Source of the DNA: Nocardia vulneris | GTDB taxonomy: Bacteria > Actinomycetota > Actinomycetes > Mycobacteriales > Mycobacteriaceae | DNA length: 64,000 nt | Assembly: GCF_001613425.1 (NCBI RefSeq) | Contig: NZ_BDCI01000035.1 | Location: forward strand, 124,001 to 188,000 | Reading direction: 5' to 3' | Shown: one piece after another, positions 46,702-56,248 of the stretch | How the letters are laid out: every line of letters begins with the position of its first letter | Position numbering within the stretch: position 1 is the first letter of the stretch | Made by a program: the position numbers and the translations under genes | The notes under the pieces: generated by a model | The model's input: only the letters and a program-made list of their open reading frames with translations | The model's database searches: none | Told to the model about the DNA's origin: nothing

Positions 46702-49700
46702 TCAGGCCTTGGCGACCTGAGCGCGTACGCCGCCGACGAGGTCGGCGGCCGTGGCGCCCGCGTCACCGAAAGCCAGTGTGGTGGCAAGGATTTCACCGGC
46801 GATCAGGTCGCGATGGGTTTGCGCCCAGGCCTTGCGCTCGGCCGGGACCTCGAGCACCACCGTGATCCGGTCGGACACGTCCAGGCCGGCCGACTTCCTG
46901 GTCTCCTGCAGGTCGCGGATGAGGTCGCGGGCCCAGCCCTCGGCCTCCAGCTCCTCGGTGACCACCGAGTTCAGCACCACCAGGCCCGCGTTGCCGGGCA
47001 GCGCGGCGGTGGACTCGGGCTCGGCGGCGACCAGTCGTTGCGTGTATTCCTCCGGGAGCAGCGCGATTCCGGCGGCGGTGACGACACCGTCGGCGGACTC
47101 GGACCATTCGCCCGCCTTCACCGCCTTGATCACCGTCTGCACGTCCTTGCCCAGCCGCGGGCCCGCGGCCCGGGCGTTCACGACCAGTTCGAAGCGACCG
47201 TGCACGGCGACGTCGGTGGTCAGGTCCACCTTCTTCACGTTGACCTCGTCGGCGATGATGTCCGCGTACGGCGTCAGCCGCTCGGCGTCGGCGGCCGCGA
47301 TGGTCACCTCGGCCAGCGGCAGCCGCACCCGCAGGTTCTGCGCCTTGCGCAGACTCAGCACGGTGGAGCACACCACCCGCACCTCGTCCATCGCGGCGAC
47401 CAGCTCGGGGTCGCTCGCCAGCTCGCCTTCCTTCGGCCAGTCCGCCAGGTGCACCGACTCGCCGCCGGTGAGCCCACGCCAGATCACCTCGCTGATCAGC
47501 GGCAGCAGCGGCGCGGCCAGCCGGGTGACCACCTCCAGCACCGTGTGCAGGGTGTCCACCGCATCCGCGTCCTCGCTCCAGAACCGCGAACGCGACCGGC
47601 GCACATACCAATTGGTGAGCGCGTCGGCAAAGCCGCGCAACTCCTCGCAGGCGCCCGCGATGTCGTAGGCCTCGAGCGCCTCGGTCATCACGTCGCGGGT
47701 CTGTGCCAGCTTCGCCAGGATGTAGCGATCCAGCACATGCGGGGAATCGGTGCGCCATGTGCCCGGCTTCGAGGCGTAGAGCTGCAGGAAGGTCCACGCG
47801 TTCCACAGCGGCCGCAGCGCATGGCTGACGCCCTCGCGGATGCCGCGTTCGGTGACGATGAGGTTGCCGCCGCGCAGGATCGGCGAGCTCATCAGGAACC
47901 AGCGCATCGCGTCCGAGCCGTCGCGGTCGAACACCTCGTTGACGTTCGGGTAGTTGCCCTTCGACTTGCTCATCTTCAAGCCGTCGTCACCGAGCACGAT
48001 GCCGTGCGCGGCAACGGTTTTGAAGGCGTGGCTGTCGAAGAGCGCGGTGGCGAGCACGTGCAGCGTGTAGAACCAGCCGCGGGTCTGCCCGTTGTACTCG
48101 ACGATGAAGTCACCCGGGAAGTGGCTGTCGAACCACTCCTTGTTCTCGAACGGATAGTGCACCTGGGCGAACGGCATCGAGCCCGACTCGAACCAGCAGT
48201 CGAGCACCTCCGGCACCCGGCGCATGGTCGACTTGCCGGTCGGGTCATCGGGATTGGGCCGGGTGAGCTCATCGATCATCGGCCGGTGCAGGTCGGCCGG
48301 GCGCACACCGAAGTCGCGCTCCAGCTCGTCCAGCGAGCCGTAGACGTCCATCCGCGGGTAGGCCGGGTCGTCGGACATCCAGACCGGAATCGGGCTGCCC
48401 CAGTAGCGATTGCGGCTGATGTTCCAGTCCCGCGCGCCCTCGAGCCACTTACCGAACTGGCCGTCCCTGATGTGCTCGGGCACCCAGGTGATCTGCTTGT
48501 TCAGCTCGACCATCCGGTCACGGAACTTGGTGACGGCGACGAACCACGACGGCACCGCCATATAGATCAGCGGCTGCCCGGAGCGCCAGCTGTGCGGGTA
48601 GGAGTGCTCGATCGTCTCGTGCCGCAACAGCTTTCCGGCGGCCTTGAGGTCCTTGATGATCACCGGGTTGGCGTCGAACACCATCAGGCCCTCGTACGGC
48701 GGCACCATCGAGGTGAACTTGCCGCCCGGATCGAGCGGTTGCACGATCTCGATGCCGTTGGCGGTGGCGACATCCATGTCCTCCTCACCGAAAGCCGGTG
48801 CGAGGTGCACAATTCCGGTGCCGGAGTCGGTGGTCACGTAGTCCGCGCTGAGTACCCGGTGCGCGTGCGGGTGGCCGAGGAAGAAGTCGAACGGCGGTGC
48901 GTAGGACAGGCCGACCAGCGCGGCGCCGTCGTACTCGCCGAGTACCTCGGGCGCCTCGCCGAATTCGCGGCTGTAGTGCGACACGCGTTCGGCCGCCAGC
49001 AGATAGCGCTTGCCGTCGGCGGCACTCAAGTGCACATAGCGGACGTCGGGGTGCACCGCGATCGCGAGGTTCGACGGCAGCGTCCACGGCGTCGTGGTCC
49101 AGATCAACGCGTTCACACCGTCGAGCGCGTGCAGCGGGTGGTCGGCGGGCACGCGCAGCACCATGTCGACGGTGACCGCCGGATCCTGGCGCATCTTGTA
49201 CGCGTCGTCGAGGCGGGTCTCCTGATTCGACAGCGGCGTCTGCTCGTACCAGCTGTAGGGCAACACCCGGAAGCCCTGGTAGATCAGGCCCTTCTCGTGC
49301 AACGACCGGAACGCCCACATGACCGACTCCATGAAGTCGAGATCGAGGGTCTTGTAGTCGTTGTCGAAGTCGACCCAGCGCGCCTGGCGGGTGACGTAGT
49401 CGCGCCATTCACCGGTGTAGCGCAGCACCGACGATTTGCAGGCGGCGTTGAATTCGGCCAGACCCATTGCGTCGATCTGTGATTTGTCCGTGATACCGAG
49501 CTGCTTTTCCGCCTCGATTTCCGCGGGCAATCCGTGACAGTCCCAGCCGAAACGGCGATCGACGCGCTTGCCGCGCATCGTCTGGAAACGCGGGATCAAG
49601 TCTTTGACGTATCCGGTGAGCAAATGCCCGTAATGCGGCAGACCGTTGGCAAAGGGCGGGCCGTCGTAGAAGACGAACTCCGCGGCCGGCGCGGAACCCG

Positions 49701-49857
49701 AAACTGCTGCCCCGGAACGGTTTTCGATGCTCGCACGGAAGGTGTCGGCGGCCGCCCATGCGTCTAGCACGCGGCGTTCCATCTCCGGGAACGAAGACCC
49801 GGCGACGCCGAGGTCGACGCGGGGGTACGCACTGTTGCTGGAAGTTTGGTCCGCCAT
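46702..49857 (-). CDS. ileS: Isoleucyl-tRNA synthetase
   Basis: Charges tRNA-Ile. A class I aminoacyl-tRNA synthetase of 1051 aa. The HIGH motif appears as LPHYGHLL and the KMSKS motif as LKMSKSKGN. The editing domain is between them. The C-terminal region and length match the eukaryote-like, mupirocin-insensitive IleRS type described for M. tuberculosis. ATG 49857 has GAGGAG upstream, inside a sequestering hairpin of the T-box leader. The T-box suggests translational control by uncharged tRNA-Ile. Confidence 0.97.
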   Translation of the reverse strand: MADQTSSNSAYPRVDLGVAGSSFPEMERRVLDAWAAADTFRASIENRSGAAVSGSAPAAEFVFYDGPPFANGLPHYGHLLTGYVKDLIPRFQTMRGKRVDRRFGWDCHGLPAEIEAEKQLGITDKSQIDAMGLAEFNAACKSSVLRYTGEWRDYVTRQARWVDFDNDYKTLDLDFMESVMWAFRSLHEKGLIYQGFRVLPYSWYEQTPLSNQETRLDDAYKMRQDPAVTVDMVLRVPADHPLHALDGVNALIWTTTPWTLPSNLAIAVHPDVRYVHLSAADGKRYLLAAERVSHYSREFGEAPEVLGEYDGAALVGLSYAPPFDFFLGHPHAHRVLSADYVTTDSGTGIVHLAPAFGEEDMDVATANGIEIVQPLDPGGKFTSMVPPYEGLMVFDANPVIIKDLKAAGKLLRHETIEHSYPHSWRSGQPLIYMAVPSWFVAVTKFRDRMVELNKQITWVPEHIRDGQFGKWLEGARDWNISRNRYWGSPIPVWMSDDPAYPRMDVYGSLDELERDFGVRPADLHRPMIDELTRPNPDDPTGKSTMRRVPEVLDCWFESGSMPFAQVHYPFENKEWFDSHFPGDFIVEYNGQTRGWFYTLHVLATALFDSHAFKTVAAHGIVLGDDGLKMSKSKGNYPNVNEVFDRDGSDAMRWFLMSSPILRGGNLIVTERGIREGVSHALRPLWNAWTFLQLYASKPGTWRTDSPHVLDRYILAKLAQTRDVMTEALEAYDIAGACEELRGFADALTNWYVRRSRSRFWSEDADAVDTLHTVLEVVTRLAAPLLPLISEVIWRGLTGGESVHLADWPKEGELASDPELVAAMDEVRVVCSTVLSLRKAQNLRVRLPLAEVTIAAADAERLTPYADIIADEVNVKKVDLTTDVAVHGRFELVVNARAAGPRLGKDVQTVIKAVKAGEWSESADGVVTAAGIALLPEEYTQRLVAAEPESTAALPGNAGLVVLNSVVTEELEAEGWARDLIRDLQETRKSAGLDVSDRITVVLEVPAERKAWAQTHRDLIAGEILATTLAFGDAGATAADLVGGVRAQVAKA

Positions 49858-49865
49858 CGCGGATA

Positions 49866-50090
49866 CGTCTCCTCGTGCCTTGTCGTTGGCACGGGGACGA
49901 TGCCGACGCCAGGTGCGTCGATACCGCGGTACCACCCCGCTTGCCCGGCGCCGAACTGCCGGACCTCTCGTTGTGAGCTGTGACGGGCTCACCCGTTCGG
50001 TTCTACTGAGCGCGGCTGCCGCGGCGGCGTGCGCTGTTCTTCCGAAGGCTCCCCGGTGATGACCGGATCCACACCATATTCATGTTTGAT
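49866..50090 (-). promoter_or_regulatory. Translational T-box riboswitch of ileS
   Basis: On the minus strand the leader contains the T-box sequence GGTGGTACCGCGG (49924-49936). The Stem I specifier loop has ATC, an isoleucine codon, at 50058-50060 in a GGTCATCACCGG context. A sequestering hairpin at 49866-49879 and 49888-49899 buries the GAGGAG ribosome binding site of ileS. This is the class II (translational) type described for ileS of Nocardia and Mycobacterium. Uncharged tRNA-Ile binding would free the ribosome binding site. The 5' boundary is approximate. Confidence 0.92.
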
Positions 50091-50127
50091 TCTAGCCAGT
50101 ACGGTCAAACCCTTGGACGGCGCTCCC

Positions 50128-50328
50128 TCACCGTTTGGCGTGGCGCCCGGGAGGCGGAGGCGAATCTCCGTCCGGCCGCCGCATAGACAGGGCACTGACC
50201 AGCAGCAGCACCGCACCGAGTACGCACACCAGGATGCAGCCCCACGCCCAGATCACCGATCCGGTGGTCAGCGCGGTGACCAGTAGTGCGAATCCGACAG
50301 CGGCAAGGACAAGCGTCAAGACGAGCAT
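50128..50328 (-). CDS. Small two-helix membrane protein
   Basis: A 66-residue protein with two transmembrane helices (MLVLTLVLAAVGFALLVTALTTG and WGCILVCVLGAVLLLVSAL) and a short P-rich basic tail. ATG 50328 has GGGGG six bases upstream; a TTG at 50340 is possible. It lies between wag31 and ileS and has no named family that I recognise. Confidence 0.75.
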   Translation of the reverse strand: MLVLTLVLAAVGFALLVTALTTGSVIWAWGCILVCVLGAVLLLVSALSMRRPDGDSPPPPGRHAKR

Positions 50329-50375
50329 GGTGACCCCCAAGGCATGCCGGGTGGCGCGTGCTCAGTATGAGCGGC

Positions 50376-51233
50376 TTACTTGCCACCCTTGGCAAACGTG
50401 GCCGGCTGCAGGTTGTTGGCGGTGTTGGCGTCCGCGAACGCCTCACCACCGTCGACCGGCACCGCCGAACCGCGGTTCTCCAGCTCCTCGAGCTGCGATT
50501 CCAGGTAGGACTTCAGCCGCACCCGGTACTCCCGCTCGAAGGTCTTGAGCTGCTCGATCCGGCTCTCCAGCACGCTGCGCTGCTGGGTGATGGTCGCCAT
50601 GATCTCGGTGTGCTTACGCTCGGCGTCGGCCTGCAGGGCGTCGGCCTTCTCCTTGGCCTGGCGCAGCTGGTTGTCCGAGCGCGACTGCGCGTCCGACAGC
50701 ATCGCGTCGGCCTTCTGGCGGGCATCCGCGATCATGCCCTCGGAGCGGGTGCGGGCGTCACCGACGAGACGCTCGGAGTTTGCCCGGGCGTTCGACAGGA
50801 GGTTCTCCGCCTCCACCTTGGCGTCGCTGGTGAGCCGGTCGGCCATTTCCTGCGCGAGGCTGAGCACCTTGGCGGCCTGCAGGTTCGCGTCCGCACCGGG
50901 CGCGTCCTTCGGCGGGGCGGGCGCGGGCATCGGCGCGGGCGGAGCCACCTGCACCGGCGGCTTGATCGGCTCGGGCGGCGGCGGCGGAGCCTGCTGCACA
51001 GGCGCTTTCACGTTGGCCGGAACCGCGGGACCGCGATTCTTCTTGGCATCAGCCAGTTCTGCGTCGAGTTCGGCGACCCGCTGGCGCAGATCGGCGTTCT
51101 CCTCGATCAGACGCGAGAGTTCCTGCTCGACGAGATCCAGGAAGGCGTCGACCTCATCCTCGTTGTAGCCGCGCTTCCCGATCGGCGGTTTGCTGAACGC
51201 GACGTTGTGCACATCGGCTGGAGTCAGCGGCAT
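50376..51233 (-). CDS. wag31: DivIVA-family cell pole/growth protein Wag31
   Basis: The polar growth scaffold of actinobacteria, 285 aa. The N-terminal DivIVA membrane-binding domain starts [13 protein letters not shown] and includes [22 protein letters not shown]-rich linker (about 80-120) is followed by a long coiled coil, with repeated A/E/K/R heptads from about 130 to 250. It organises cell-wall synthesis at the poles. The order yggT-wag31 downstream of sepF is the same as in mycobacteria. Confidence 0.96.
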   Translation of the reverse strand: MPLTPADVHNVAFSKPPIGKRGYNEDEVDAFLDLVEQELSRLIEENADLRQRVAELDAELADAKKNRGPAVPANVKAPVQQAPPPPPEPIKPPVQVAPPAPMPAPAPPKDAPGADANLQAAKVLSLAQEMADRLTSDAKVEAENLLSNARANSERLVGDARTRSEGMIADARQKADAMLSDAQSRSDNQLRQAKEKADALQADAERKHTEIMATITQQRSVLESRIEQLKTFEREYRVRLKSYLESQLEELENRGSAVPVDGGEAFADANTANNLQPATFAKGGK

Positions 51234-51301
51234 GGAAGGATCCCTTCACGCGTCTTTTGGAGATCTAGCAGATCTAGCAAGCTACTTCACGGCCCATTCT
51301 G

Positions 51302-51604
51302 TCACACCGGGGCTACCGGTTGCCCGAGCCTGCCCACGATCGACATCAAGATGAAGACGATGAAAAGCAGGACCATAATCGACAGATCCAGGCGAATTCC
51401 TCCCAGTGACACCGGTGGTATCAACCGCCTCAGGAGTTTCACCGGAGGGTCGGTGATCGTGAAGATCACCTCGAGGATGATGACCACGACACCGGTCGGA
51501 CGCCAGTCCCGAGCGAAGCTACGGATGAACTCCACGATCACCCGGCTGATCAGCAACAGCCAGAAGATGAACAGTACGAAGTACAGCACCGCGAACAAGG
51601 CCAC
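51302..51604 (-). CDS. YggT-family membrane protein
   Basis: A 100-residue protein with two transmembrane helices (FAVLYFVLFIFWLLLISRVIVEF and LSIMVLLFIVFILMSIVG). Between them is the conserved RDWRPTGVVVIILEVIFTITDPPVKLLRRLIP loop of actinobacterial YggT. It lies in the division cluster between sepF and wag31 and may act in membrane or division organisation. GTG 51604 is preferred from the mycobacterial length; TTG 51622 is an alternative. Confidence 0.9.
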   Translation of the reverse strand: MALFAVLYFVLFIFWLLLISRVIVEFIRSFARDWRPTGVVVIILEVIFTITDPPVKLLRRLIPPVSLGGIRLDLSIMVLLFIVFILMSIVGRLGQPVAPV

Positions 51605-51693
51605 GACTTCACTCTGCCGCAAAATCCGCTTTGCGCAAAATGACCGCGCCGCACCGCATGCGACCGGTCTGCATCACCCCCCAGATCACGACC

Positions 51694-52503
51694 TTATTTC
51701 TGGTTGTAGAAGCCGGTTTCGGCGATGCGACGGCGTTCTTCGGCTGATACGTCCACGTCCGCCGGTGAGAGGAGGAACACCTTGGTCGCGACCTTGTCGA
51801 ATGAGCCACGCAGCGCGAACGCGAGTCCGGCGGCGAAGTCCACCAGCCGCTTGGCGTCGGCGTTGCTCAGGTCCACCAGGTCCATGATCACCGGGTTGCC
51901 CTCGCGGAAGCGCTCACCGATGATGCGGGCCTCGCTGTAGTCGCGCGGGCGCAGCGTCGTGATCTTGGACAAGGGACCTCCGTCCTCGAAGATCCCCGGC
52001 CTGCGCGCGGGAGCCGGCTCGGGGCGCACGCGCTCCTCCAGCCGCCGCTCTTCGGCCTCGGGATCGACGGCGAGCGCACCACGGGTGGCGCCACGCAGCG
52101 ACGGCGCGCTGCCGCCCGCGCGGAACCGGCCGGACGACGGCGCGGTCTCGATCCGGGTGGGACGCCGTGGCGCCTCGTAACGGTCCTCGCCGTAGGGCTC
52201 GTCGGCGTAGTCGTCGCGCCGGGATACCGGGTATCCGGCCTTGTACGGCGACTTGTAGGCGGGCTCCGGATAGCCGGGCTCGTCCCGATCGAATCCGTCG
52301 GCACCGTAATGCTCTGCGCCGTAACGGTCTTCGGCATAGCGATCAGCGCCGTAGGCGCCGCGGTCGGCGTAGTCACGGGGCCGAGGCCTGCGCGCACCGC
52401 GGTCGTCGGCGACCCGGGGAGCACGATCGTCGACATAGTCGTCTTCGTAATCCTCGAGTGGAACCATGCCGAAGTAAGCCTTGAACTTGTGCAGCGTGCT
52501 CAT
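51694..52503 (-). CDS. sepF: Cell division protein SepF
   Basis: Membrane anchor and organiser of FtsZ, 269 aa. The amphipathic N-terminal helix ([15 protein letters not shown]) binds the membrane. The long middle is a disordered region with imperfect YGADRY/YAEDRY repeats and many R/D/Y residues. The C-terminal SepF domain starts near residue 180 ([21 protein letters not shown]) and includes VIMDLVDL and [30 protein letters not shown]. The ATG overlaps the stop of an upstream short ORF by 4 bp. SepF is especially important here because no ftsA is present. Confidence 0.95.
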   Translation of the reverse strand: MSTLHKFKAYFGMVPLEDYEDDYVDDRAPRVADDRGARRPRPRDYADRGAYGADRYAEDRYGAEHYGADGFDRDEPGYPEPAYKSPYKAGYPVSRRDDYADEPYGEDRYEAPRRPTRIETAPSSGRFRAGGSAPSLRGATRGALAVDPEAEERRLEERVRPEPAPARRPGIFEDGGPLSKITTLRPRDYSEARIIGERFREGNPVIMDLVDLSNADAKRLVDFAAGLAFALRGSFDKVATKVFLLSPADVDVSAEERRRIAETGFYNQK

Positions 52504-52658
52504 GACTGCGCCTCGCTGACGCTCGGCTCGGTCACGAGCACGCTCGTGGCTGCGGTCATCGAGCGCTCGCTGCGCTCCCGCAGGACGTCCCCGCGCACGC
52601 GCGGCGGCGTCATGACCACGATGGCTGCGTCGATTACTCGCTCGCTGCGCTCGCTCAT
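52500..52658 (-). CDS. 52-residue ORF coupled to sepF, with internal duplication
   Basis: An ATG-started frame of 52 codons with AAGGAAGG about ten bases upstream. The stop overlaps the sepF ATG by 4 bp. The protein carries two related units, [12 protein letters not shown]...VVMT and [17 protein letters not shown]. Both come from DNA copies of AGCGCAGCGAGCG (52642-52654 and 52561-52573 on the plus strand as the complement). It may be a real coupled leader or a repeat-derived open frame. No family is recognised. The remaining 52659-52764 has no gene. Confidence 0.5.
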   Translation of the reverse strand: MSERSERVIDAAIVVMTPPRVRGDVLRERSERSMTAATSVLVTEPSVSEAQS

Positions 52659-52764
52659 TTTGGTCGACCTTCCTTCGGCCCCGGTGGCGGCCGGGTGTTG
52701 AAGTCTTGCTCAGCCCTCGTCTGTCCCAGCATATGTGTCGAATGTGACTGATGAGGTTTCTTTG

Positions 52765-53529
52765 CTACGCCGAGGTTATCGGTCGAGCGCCCATCAAGGC
52801 GGTACCGACACGCACAACCGTCGAGCCGTGTTCGATGGCGGATTCCAGATCGCCGGACATTCCGGCGGAAAGTTCTGTCGCGCCGGGATGCTCGGCGAGT
52901 AGCAGGGTGTGCAAAGTCGCAAGGCGTGCAAATGCCGCATCAGACTCAGCCCCCAATGGCGGAATGGCCATCAGACCGGACAGTCGTAATCCGGGCGAGG
53001 TCGCGATGTGTGCGGCCAGGCGGGTCAATTCCGCCGGCGCGACACCACCGCGCGACGGGTCCGCATCCAGGCTCACCTGCAGTAGGACCCGCACCGGCGC
53101 ACTGCGCTCCCCCGCGTCCAGCGCGGCCTGCGCGCCGGTGTCCAGAGCGGTTGCCAGGCGTTCGCTGTCCACCGAGTGCACAGTGTGCGCCCACCGCGCC
53201 ACGACCCGCGCCTTATTGCGTTGCAGGCGTCCTATCATGTGCCACTGCACATCCGAGAGGTCTTCGTCACCTATGTGCTCGCGGAGTGCCGAAACCTTGG
53301 CGGTGGCCTCCTGTTCGCGCGACTCGCCGAACTCGCGGCGGCCGAGCCGGTGCAGGATCGCGACATCGGCGACGGGAAAGAATTTCGTCACGGGGAGTAG
53401 ACGCACCGAATCCGGCGCGCGCCCCGTCGCGAGACAGGCGGCGTCGATGCGCTGGAGCAGCCCGGCCAGATTCGTCGCCAGTTCCGCGGTGCGCTCGTCC
53501 ACTTGCGCCGCAACGGATTCCGCGGACAT
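52765..53529 (-). CDS. yggS: YggS-family PLP-binding protein (PLPBP)
   Basis: A 254-residue pyridoxal-phosphate-binding homeostasis protein. The PLP lysine is in LLPVTKFFPVADV, and the TIM-barrel strands WHMIGRLQRNKAR, LSGLMAIPP and ELSAGMSGDLESAIEHGSTVVRVGTALMG are conserved. It is a housekeeping vitamin B6 protein and a fixed member of the actinobacterial division cluster. Its ATG overlaps the pgeF stop (TGATG). Confidence 0.95.
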   Translation of the reverse strand: MSAESVAAQVDERTAELATNLAGLLQRIDAACLATGRAPDSVRLLPVTKFFPVADVAILHRLGRREFGESREQEATAKVSALREHIGDEDLSDVQWHMIGRLQRNKARVVARWAHTVHSVDSERLATALDTGAQAALDAGERSAPVRVLLQVSLDADPSRGGVAPAELTRLAAHIATSPGLRLSGLMAIPPLGAESDAAFARLATLHTLLLAEHPGATELSAGMSGDLESAIEHGSTVVRVGTALMGARPITSA

Positions 53530-54254
53530 CAGCGCACCTCCGACCAGATCACGCTGCCCAGCCGCCCGGTGGGGGCGCCGCGGCGGTGACTGAACAGAGT
53601 GTGGTCCTCGATGGTGCAGCGCGGGTCGACCGCGACCGCGCCGACCCCGGCCTCGGTGAGCTGCCTGCGGATTCCGGCGCGCAGGTCGAGCGCCGGCGTG
53701 CCGCGCACCGTGGTGGTGGCGCTGCCGGGCAGATGCGCCTCGACATCGGCGCGCATCGCGGCGGGCACCTCGTACTGCCGCCCCGAGGCCGCCGGCCCCA
53801 GGAACGCGCCGATCCGTTCCACCTGCGCACCCAGCGACAGCATCGCGTCGAGCACCCGCGGCACAATGCCGATCCGCGCGCCGATCCGGCCTGCGTGCAC
53901 GGCCGCGAGCACACCGGCCTCGTCGTCGGACAGCAGGATGGGCACGCAGTCGGCGGTGAGCACCACCAGCGCGAGCCCGGGCACGTTCGTCACGAGGGCG
54001 TCGGTCGCGGGCACCGGCTCGGCCCGTGGGCCATCGATGATTTCGACATTGCGGCTGTGGATCTGTTCCATCCAGACCAGCCGATCCGGCGTGAGCCCGA
54101 TGCCCGCGGCCAGCCGGTCCCGGTTCCGCCGCACCGTCGCCGGATCGTCCCCGACGTGGTCGCCGAGATTGAACGACTCGTACGGCGGCGCGGAAAAGCC
54201 ACCGGCCCGAGTCGTGGTCACCCGTCGAACAGTCAGTGTCGGCGCAGAAGTCAT
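53529..54254 (-). CDS. pgeF: Multi-copper polyphenol oxidase / PgeF-family (YfiH) protein
   Basis: A 241-residue member of the family of laccase-like and peptidoglycan-editing (PgeF) proteins. It has the metal-binding set EQIHSRNV, LTADCVPILL and AVHAGRIG, with the His/Cys/His catalytic residues. The start ATG 54254 gives MTSAPTL; the longer frame from 54275 is unlikely. It is positioned between ftsZ and yggS, as in mycobacteria. It may remove misincorporated amino acids from peptidoglycan precursors; this is family knowledge. Confidence 0.93.
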   Translation of the reverse strand: MTSAPTLTVRRVTTTRAGGFSAPPYESFNLGDHVGDDPATVRRNRDRLAAGIGLTPDRLVWMEQIHSRNVEIIDGPRAEPVPATDALVTNVPGLALVVLTADCVPILLSDDEAGVLAAVHAGRIGARIGIVPRVLDAMLSLGAQVERIGAFLGPAASGRQYEVPAAMRADVEAHLPGSATTTVRGTPALDLRAGIRRQLTEAGVGAVAVDPRCTIEDHTLFSHRRGAPTGRLGSVIWSEVR

Positions 54255-54334
54255 GCACTCGAGCCTAGTCGTCACCCCTTAACGACTCCCGAACGCTTTC
54301 TAAGGGAGCAACCCACTGCCACACCCGAACCCGC

Positions 54335-54500
54335 ACGCCGCGCGCGGATCGTCACGCCGCGCGCGGATCGTCGCGCCGCGCGCGAAATCGCCGACGAACA
54401 CGCGCGCGGCGCGCGAAAAGGTGCGCGGCCCGCGAAAAGGCGCGCGGCCCGCGAAAAGGCGCGCATCGCGCGAACACGCGCGCATCCCGCGAAAGGCGCG
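54335..54500. repeat. GC-rich tandem repeat array between pgeF and ftsZ
   Basis: Units of 17-18 bases with a core GCGCGGCCCGCGAAAAGG repeat in near-identical form (about 54420-54455). They are flanked by variants such as CGCGCGCGGATCGTC (about 54345-54375) and GCGCGCATCCCGCGAAAGG (about 54480-54495). The array is full of GCGCGC. The gap 54255-54528 has no convincing gene; the long frame on the minus strand here is repeat-driven. Confidence 0.65.
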
Positions 54501-54528
54501 CGCCCCATCAGGCTGCGGTCGCGCGAAC

Positions 54529-54586
54529 CACAGAGCGTCCGCACATCGCACAGGGTCTCTGTTGTGCGACGTGCGGACGCTCTGTG
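54529..54586 (-). terminator. Large hairpin downstream of ftsZ
   Basis: The arms are 23 bases long (54529-54551 and 54564-54586), start with CACAGAGCGTCCGCAC and pair with one mismatch around a 12-base loop. It begins 25 bases after the ftsZ stop on the minus strand and probably ends or stabilises the ftsZ transcript. Confidence 0.6.
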
Positions 54587-54610
54587 CCGCGCGGTGGCGT
54601 GAGGGTTGGG

Positions 54611-55837
54611 CTAGCGGCGCATGAAGGACGGGACGTCGACATCGTCGTCGTCATCGTCCGGCGGTTCGATATGTGCGCGCGGGTTGTTGGCGACCGTGGG
54701 TTCGGCCAGCCGGGCGCGTTCGGAGTCGCGGTAGCTCGGCACGGCGCCGCGGGTCGAGGCGCTCGCGCCGGCGGCCGCGGTATCGGTACTGCGGGCGGCG
54801 ACCTCGGCGCTGCGGCTCTGGCCGATCTCGCCGGAGCGGGCCGAGCCGATGGTGCTGCGTCCGGTGGTGTCGAAGGTCCGCCGGGCCGGCCCGCCGCCGT
54901 CGAAGCCCGCGGCGATCACGGTGACGCGCACCTCGTCGCCGAGCGAATCGTCGATCACCGTGCCGAAGATGATGTTGGCCTCGATGTGCGCAGCCTCCTG
55001 CACCAGCGAAGCCGCCTCGTTGATCTCGAACAGGCCGAGGTCCGAGCCGCCCGCGATCGACAGCAGCACGCCGTGCGCGCCGTCCATCGACGCCTCGAGC
55101 AGCGGCGAATTGATCGCGGACTCGGCCGCTTTCACCGAACGGCCCTCACCGCGGGCGGAGCCGATGCCCATCAGAGCGCTGCCCGCACCCGACATCACGC
55201 TCTTGACGTCGGCGAAGTCGACGTTGATCAGACCCGGCGTGGTGATCAGGTCGGTGATGCCCTGCACACCGTTGAGCAGCACCTCGTCGGCCGAGCGGAA
55301 CGCGTCCATCAGGCTGACCGCGGCGTCGCCGAGCTGGAGCAGCCGGTCGTTCGGGATCACGATGAGCGTGTCGCAGGATTCGCGCAGCTGGTTGATGCCG
55401 ACCTCGGCCTGGTTGCCGCGCCGCTTGCCCTCGAACGAGAACGGGCGGGTGACCACGCCGATGGTCAGCGCGCCGAGCTTGCGGGCGATCTGGGCGACGA
55501 CCGGCGCACCACCGGTGCCGGTGCCGCCGCCCTCACCCGCCGTCACGAAGACCATGTCGGCGCCCTTGAGCACCTCTTCGATCTCGTCCTTGTGGTCCTC
55601 GGCCGCTTTGCGGCCGACCTCGGGGTCGGCGCCCGCCCCGAGACCACGGGTGAGTTCCCGGCCGACGTCGAGCTTGACGTCGGCATCACTCATCAGCAGA
55701 GCCTGCGCGTCGGTATTGACCGCGATGAACTCGACACCTTTGAGACCCTGTTCGATCATCCGGTTGACGGCATTCACACCGCCGCCGCCGATACCGACGA
55801 CCTTGATCACGGCAAGGTAGTTGTGCGGGGGCGTCAT
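54611..55837 (-). CDS. ftsZ: Cell division protein FtsZ
   Basis: The tubulin-like GTPase that forms the division ring, 408 aa. The tubulin signature GGGTGTG is at residues 103-109, with NTDAQAL and NLDFADVK-like [11 protein letters not shown] in the T7 loop region. The C-terminal variable linker is A/S/T/R-rich. The conserved C-terminal peptide [13 protein letters not shown] binds SepF and FtsW in actinobacteria. ATG 55837 follows a GAAGGAAGG site 11 bases away. It has its own upstream region, separate from ftsQ. Confidence 0.98.
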   Translation of the reverse strand: MTPPHNYLAVIKVVGIGGGGVNAVNRMIEQGLKGVEFIAVNTDAQALLMSDADVKLDVGRELTRGLGAGADPEVGRKAAEDHKDEIEEVLKGADMVFVTAGEGGGTGTGGAPVVAQIARKLGALTIGVVTRPFSFEGKRRGNQAEVGINQLRESCDTLIVIPNDRLLQLGDAAVSLMDAFRSADEVLLNGVQGITDLITTPGLINVDFADVKSVMSGAGSALMGIGSARGEGRSVKAAESAINSPLLEASMDGAHGVLLSIAGGSDLGLFEINEAASLVQEAAHIEANIIFGTVIDDSLGDEVRVTVIAAGFDGGGPARRTFDTTGRSTIGSARSGEIGQSRSAEVAARSTDTAAAGASASTRGAVPSYRDSERARLAEPTVANNPRAHIEPPDDDDDDVDVPSFMRR

Positions 55838-55936
55838 GGGCTCTCGCCTTCCTTCGATCTAAAGCCTGTCGTTTTCGGATTCGAGACACTCCGCCGGTTT
55901 CGCCTGAGCGGCTGTACTCAGCGAACCGCCGCTCGG

Positions 55937-55980
55937 GCAAACCCTAAAGCTGAACCATAGGGTTAGCGTTATGTCAAGTA
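55937..55980 (-). promoter_or_regulatory. ftsZ promoter-like region with dyad
   Basis: On the minus strand a TTGACA -35-like hexamer lies at 55972-55977, followed by TAACGCTAACCCTATGG. The inverted repeat AACCCTA (55940-55946) and TAGGGTT (55958-55964) overlaps it. Similar AACCCTA-type motifs precede ftsZ in many actinobacteria, from memory. It lies 100-140 bases upstream of the ftsZ start. Confidence 0.55.
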
Positions 55981-56034
55981 TCCGACTGCTGCGGAACGCT
56001 ATTCGCCGCCGCCGCAAACCGCGCGCAGGCGCGC

Positions 56035-56075
56035 CGAAACGAGACACAGAATCTTGTGTGATCCCTCTCGTTTCG
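56035..56075. repeat. Inverted repeat between ftsQ and ftsZ
   Basis: The 10-bp outer arms CGAAACGAGA (56035-56044) and TCTCGTTTCG (56066-56075) enclose an inner pair ACACA (56044-56048) and TGTGT (56055-56059). It could be an operator or an attenuator hairpin after ftsQ. The rest of 55838-56248 shows no gene. Confidence 0.5.
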
Positions 56076-56248
56076 CCGACCCACACGAAGTATGGTGAAC
56101 GGTTGCCCCCCGGCGCCCCGCCCGCCGGCCTGTACAAGCGCGGCGGCGAGAGCGCCCGGCCCGGAGGCAGCGGCTCGCAGATCCACGAGGGGACCGCGAG
56201 CGCCGCCCGTCGAATACGGCAATTCGACGCGGGCGCAATGGGTATCGA

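Noticed and set aside
54335-54500. CRISPR array
   Set aside because: The units are short, directly abutting and lack distinct spacers, so it is a tandem repeat rather than a CRISPR.
54272-54544. A 90-codon minus-strand frame between pgeF and ftsZ
   Set aside because: It follows the tandem repeat (R/A-rich repeated peptide) and has no credible start signal.
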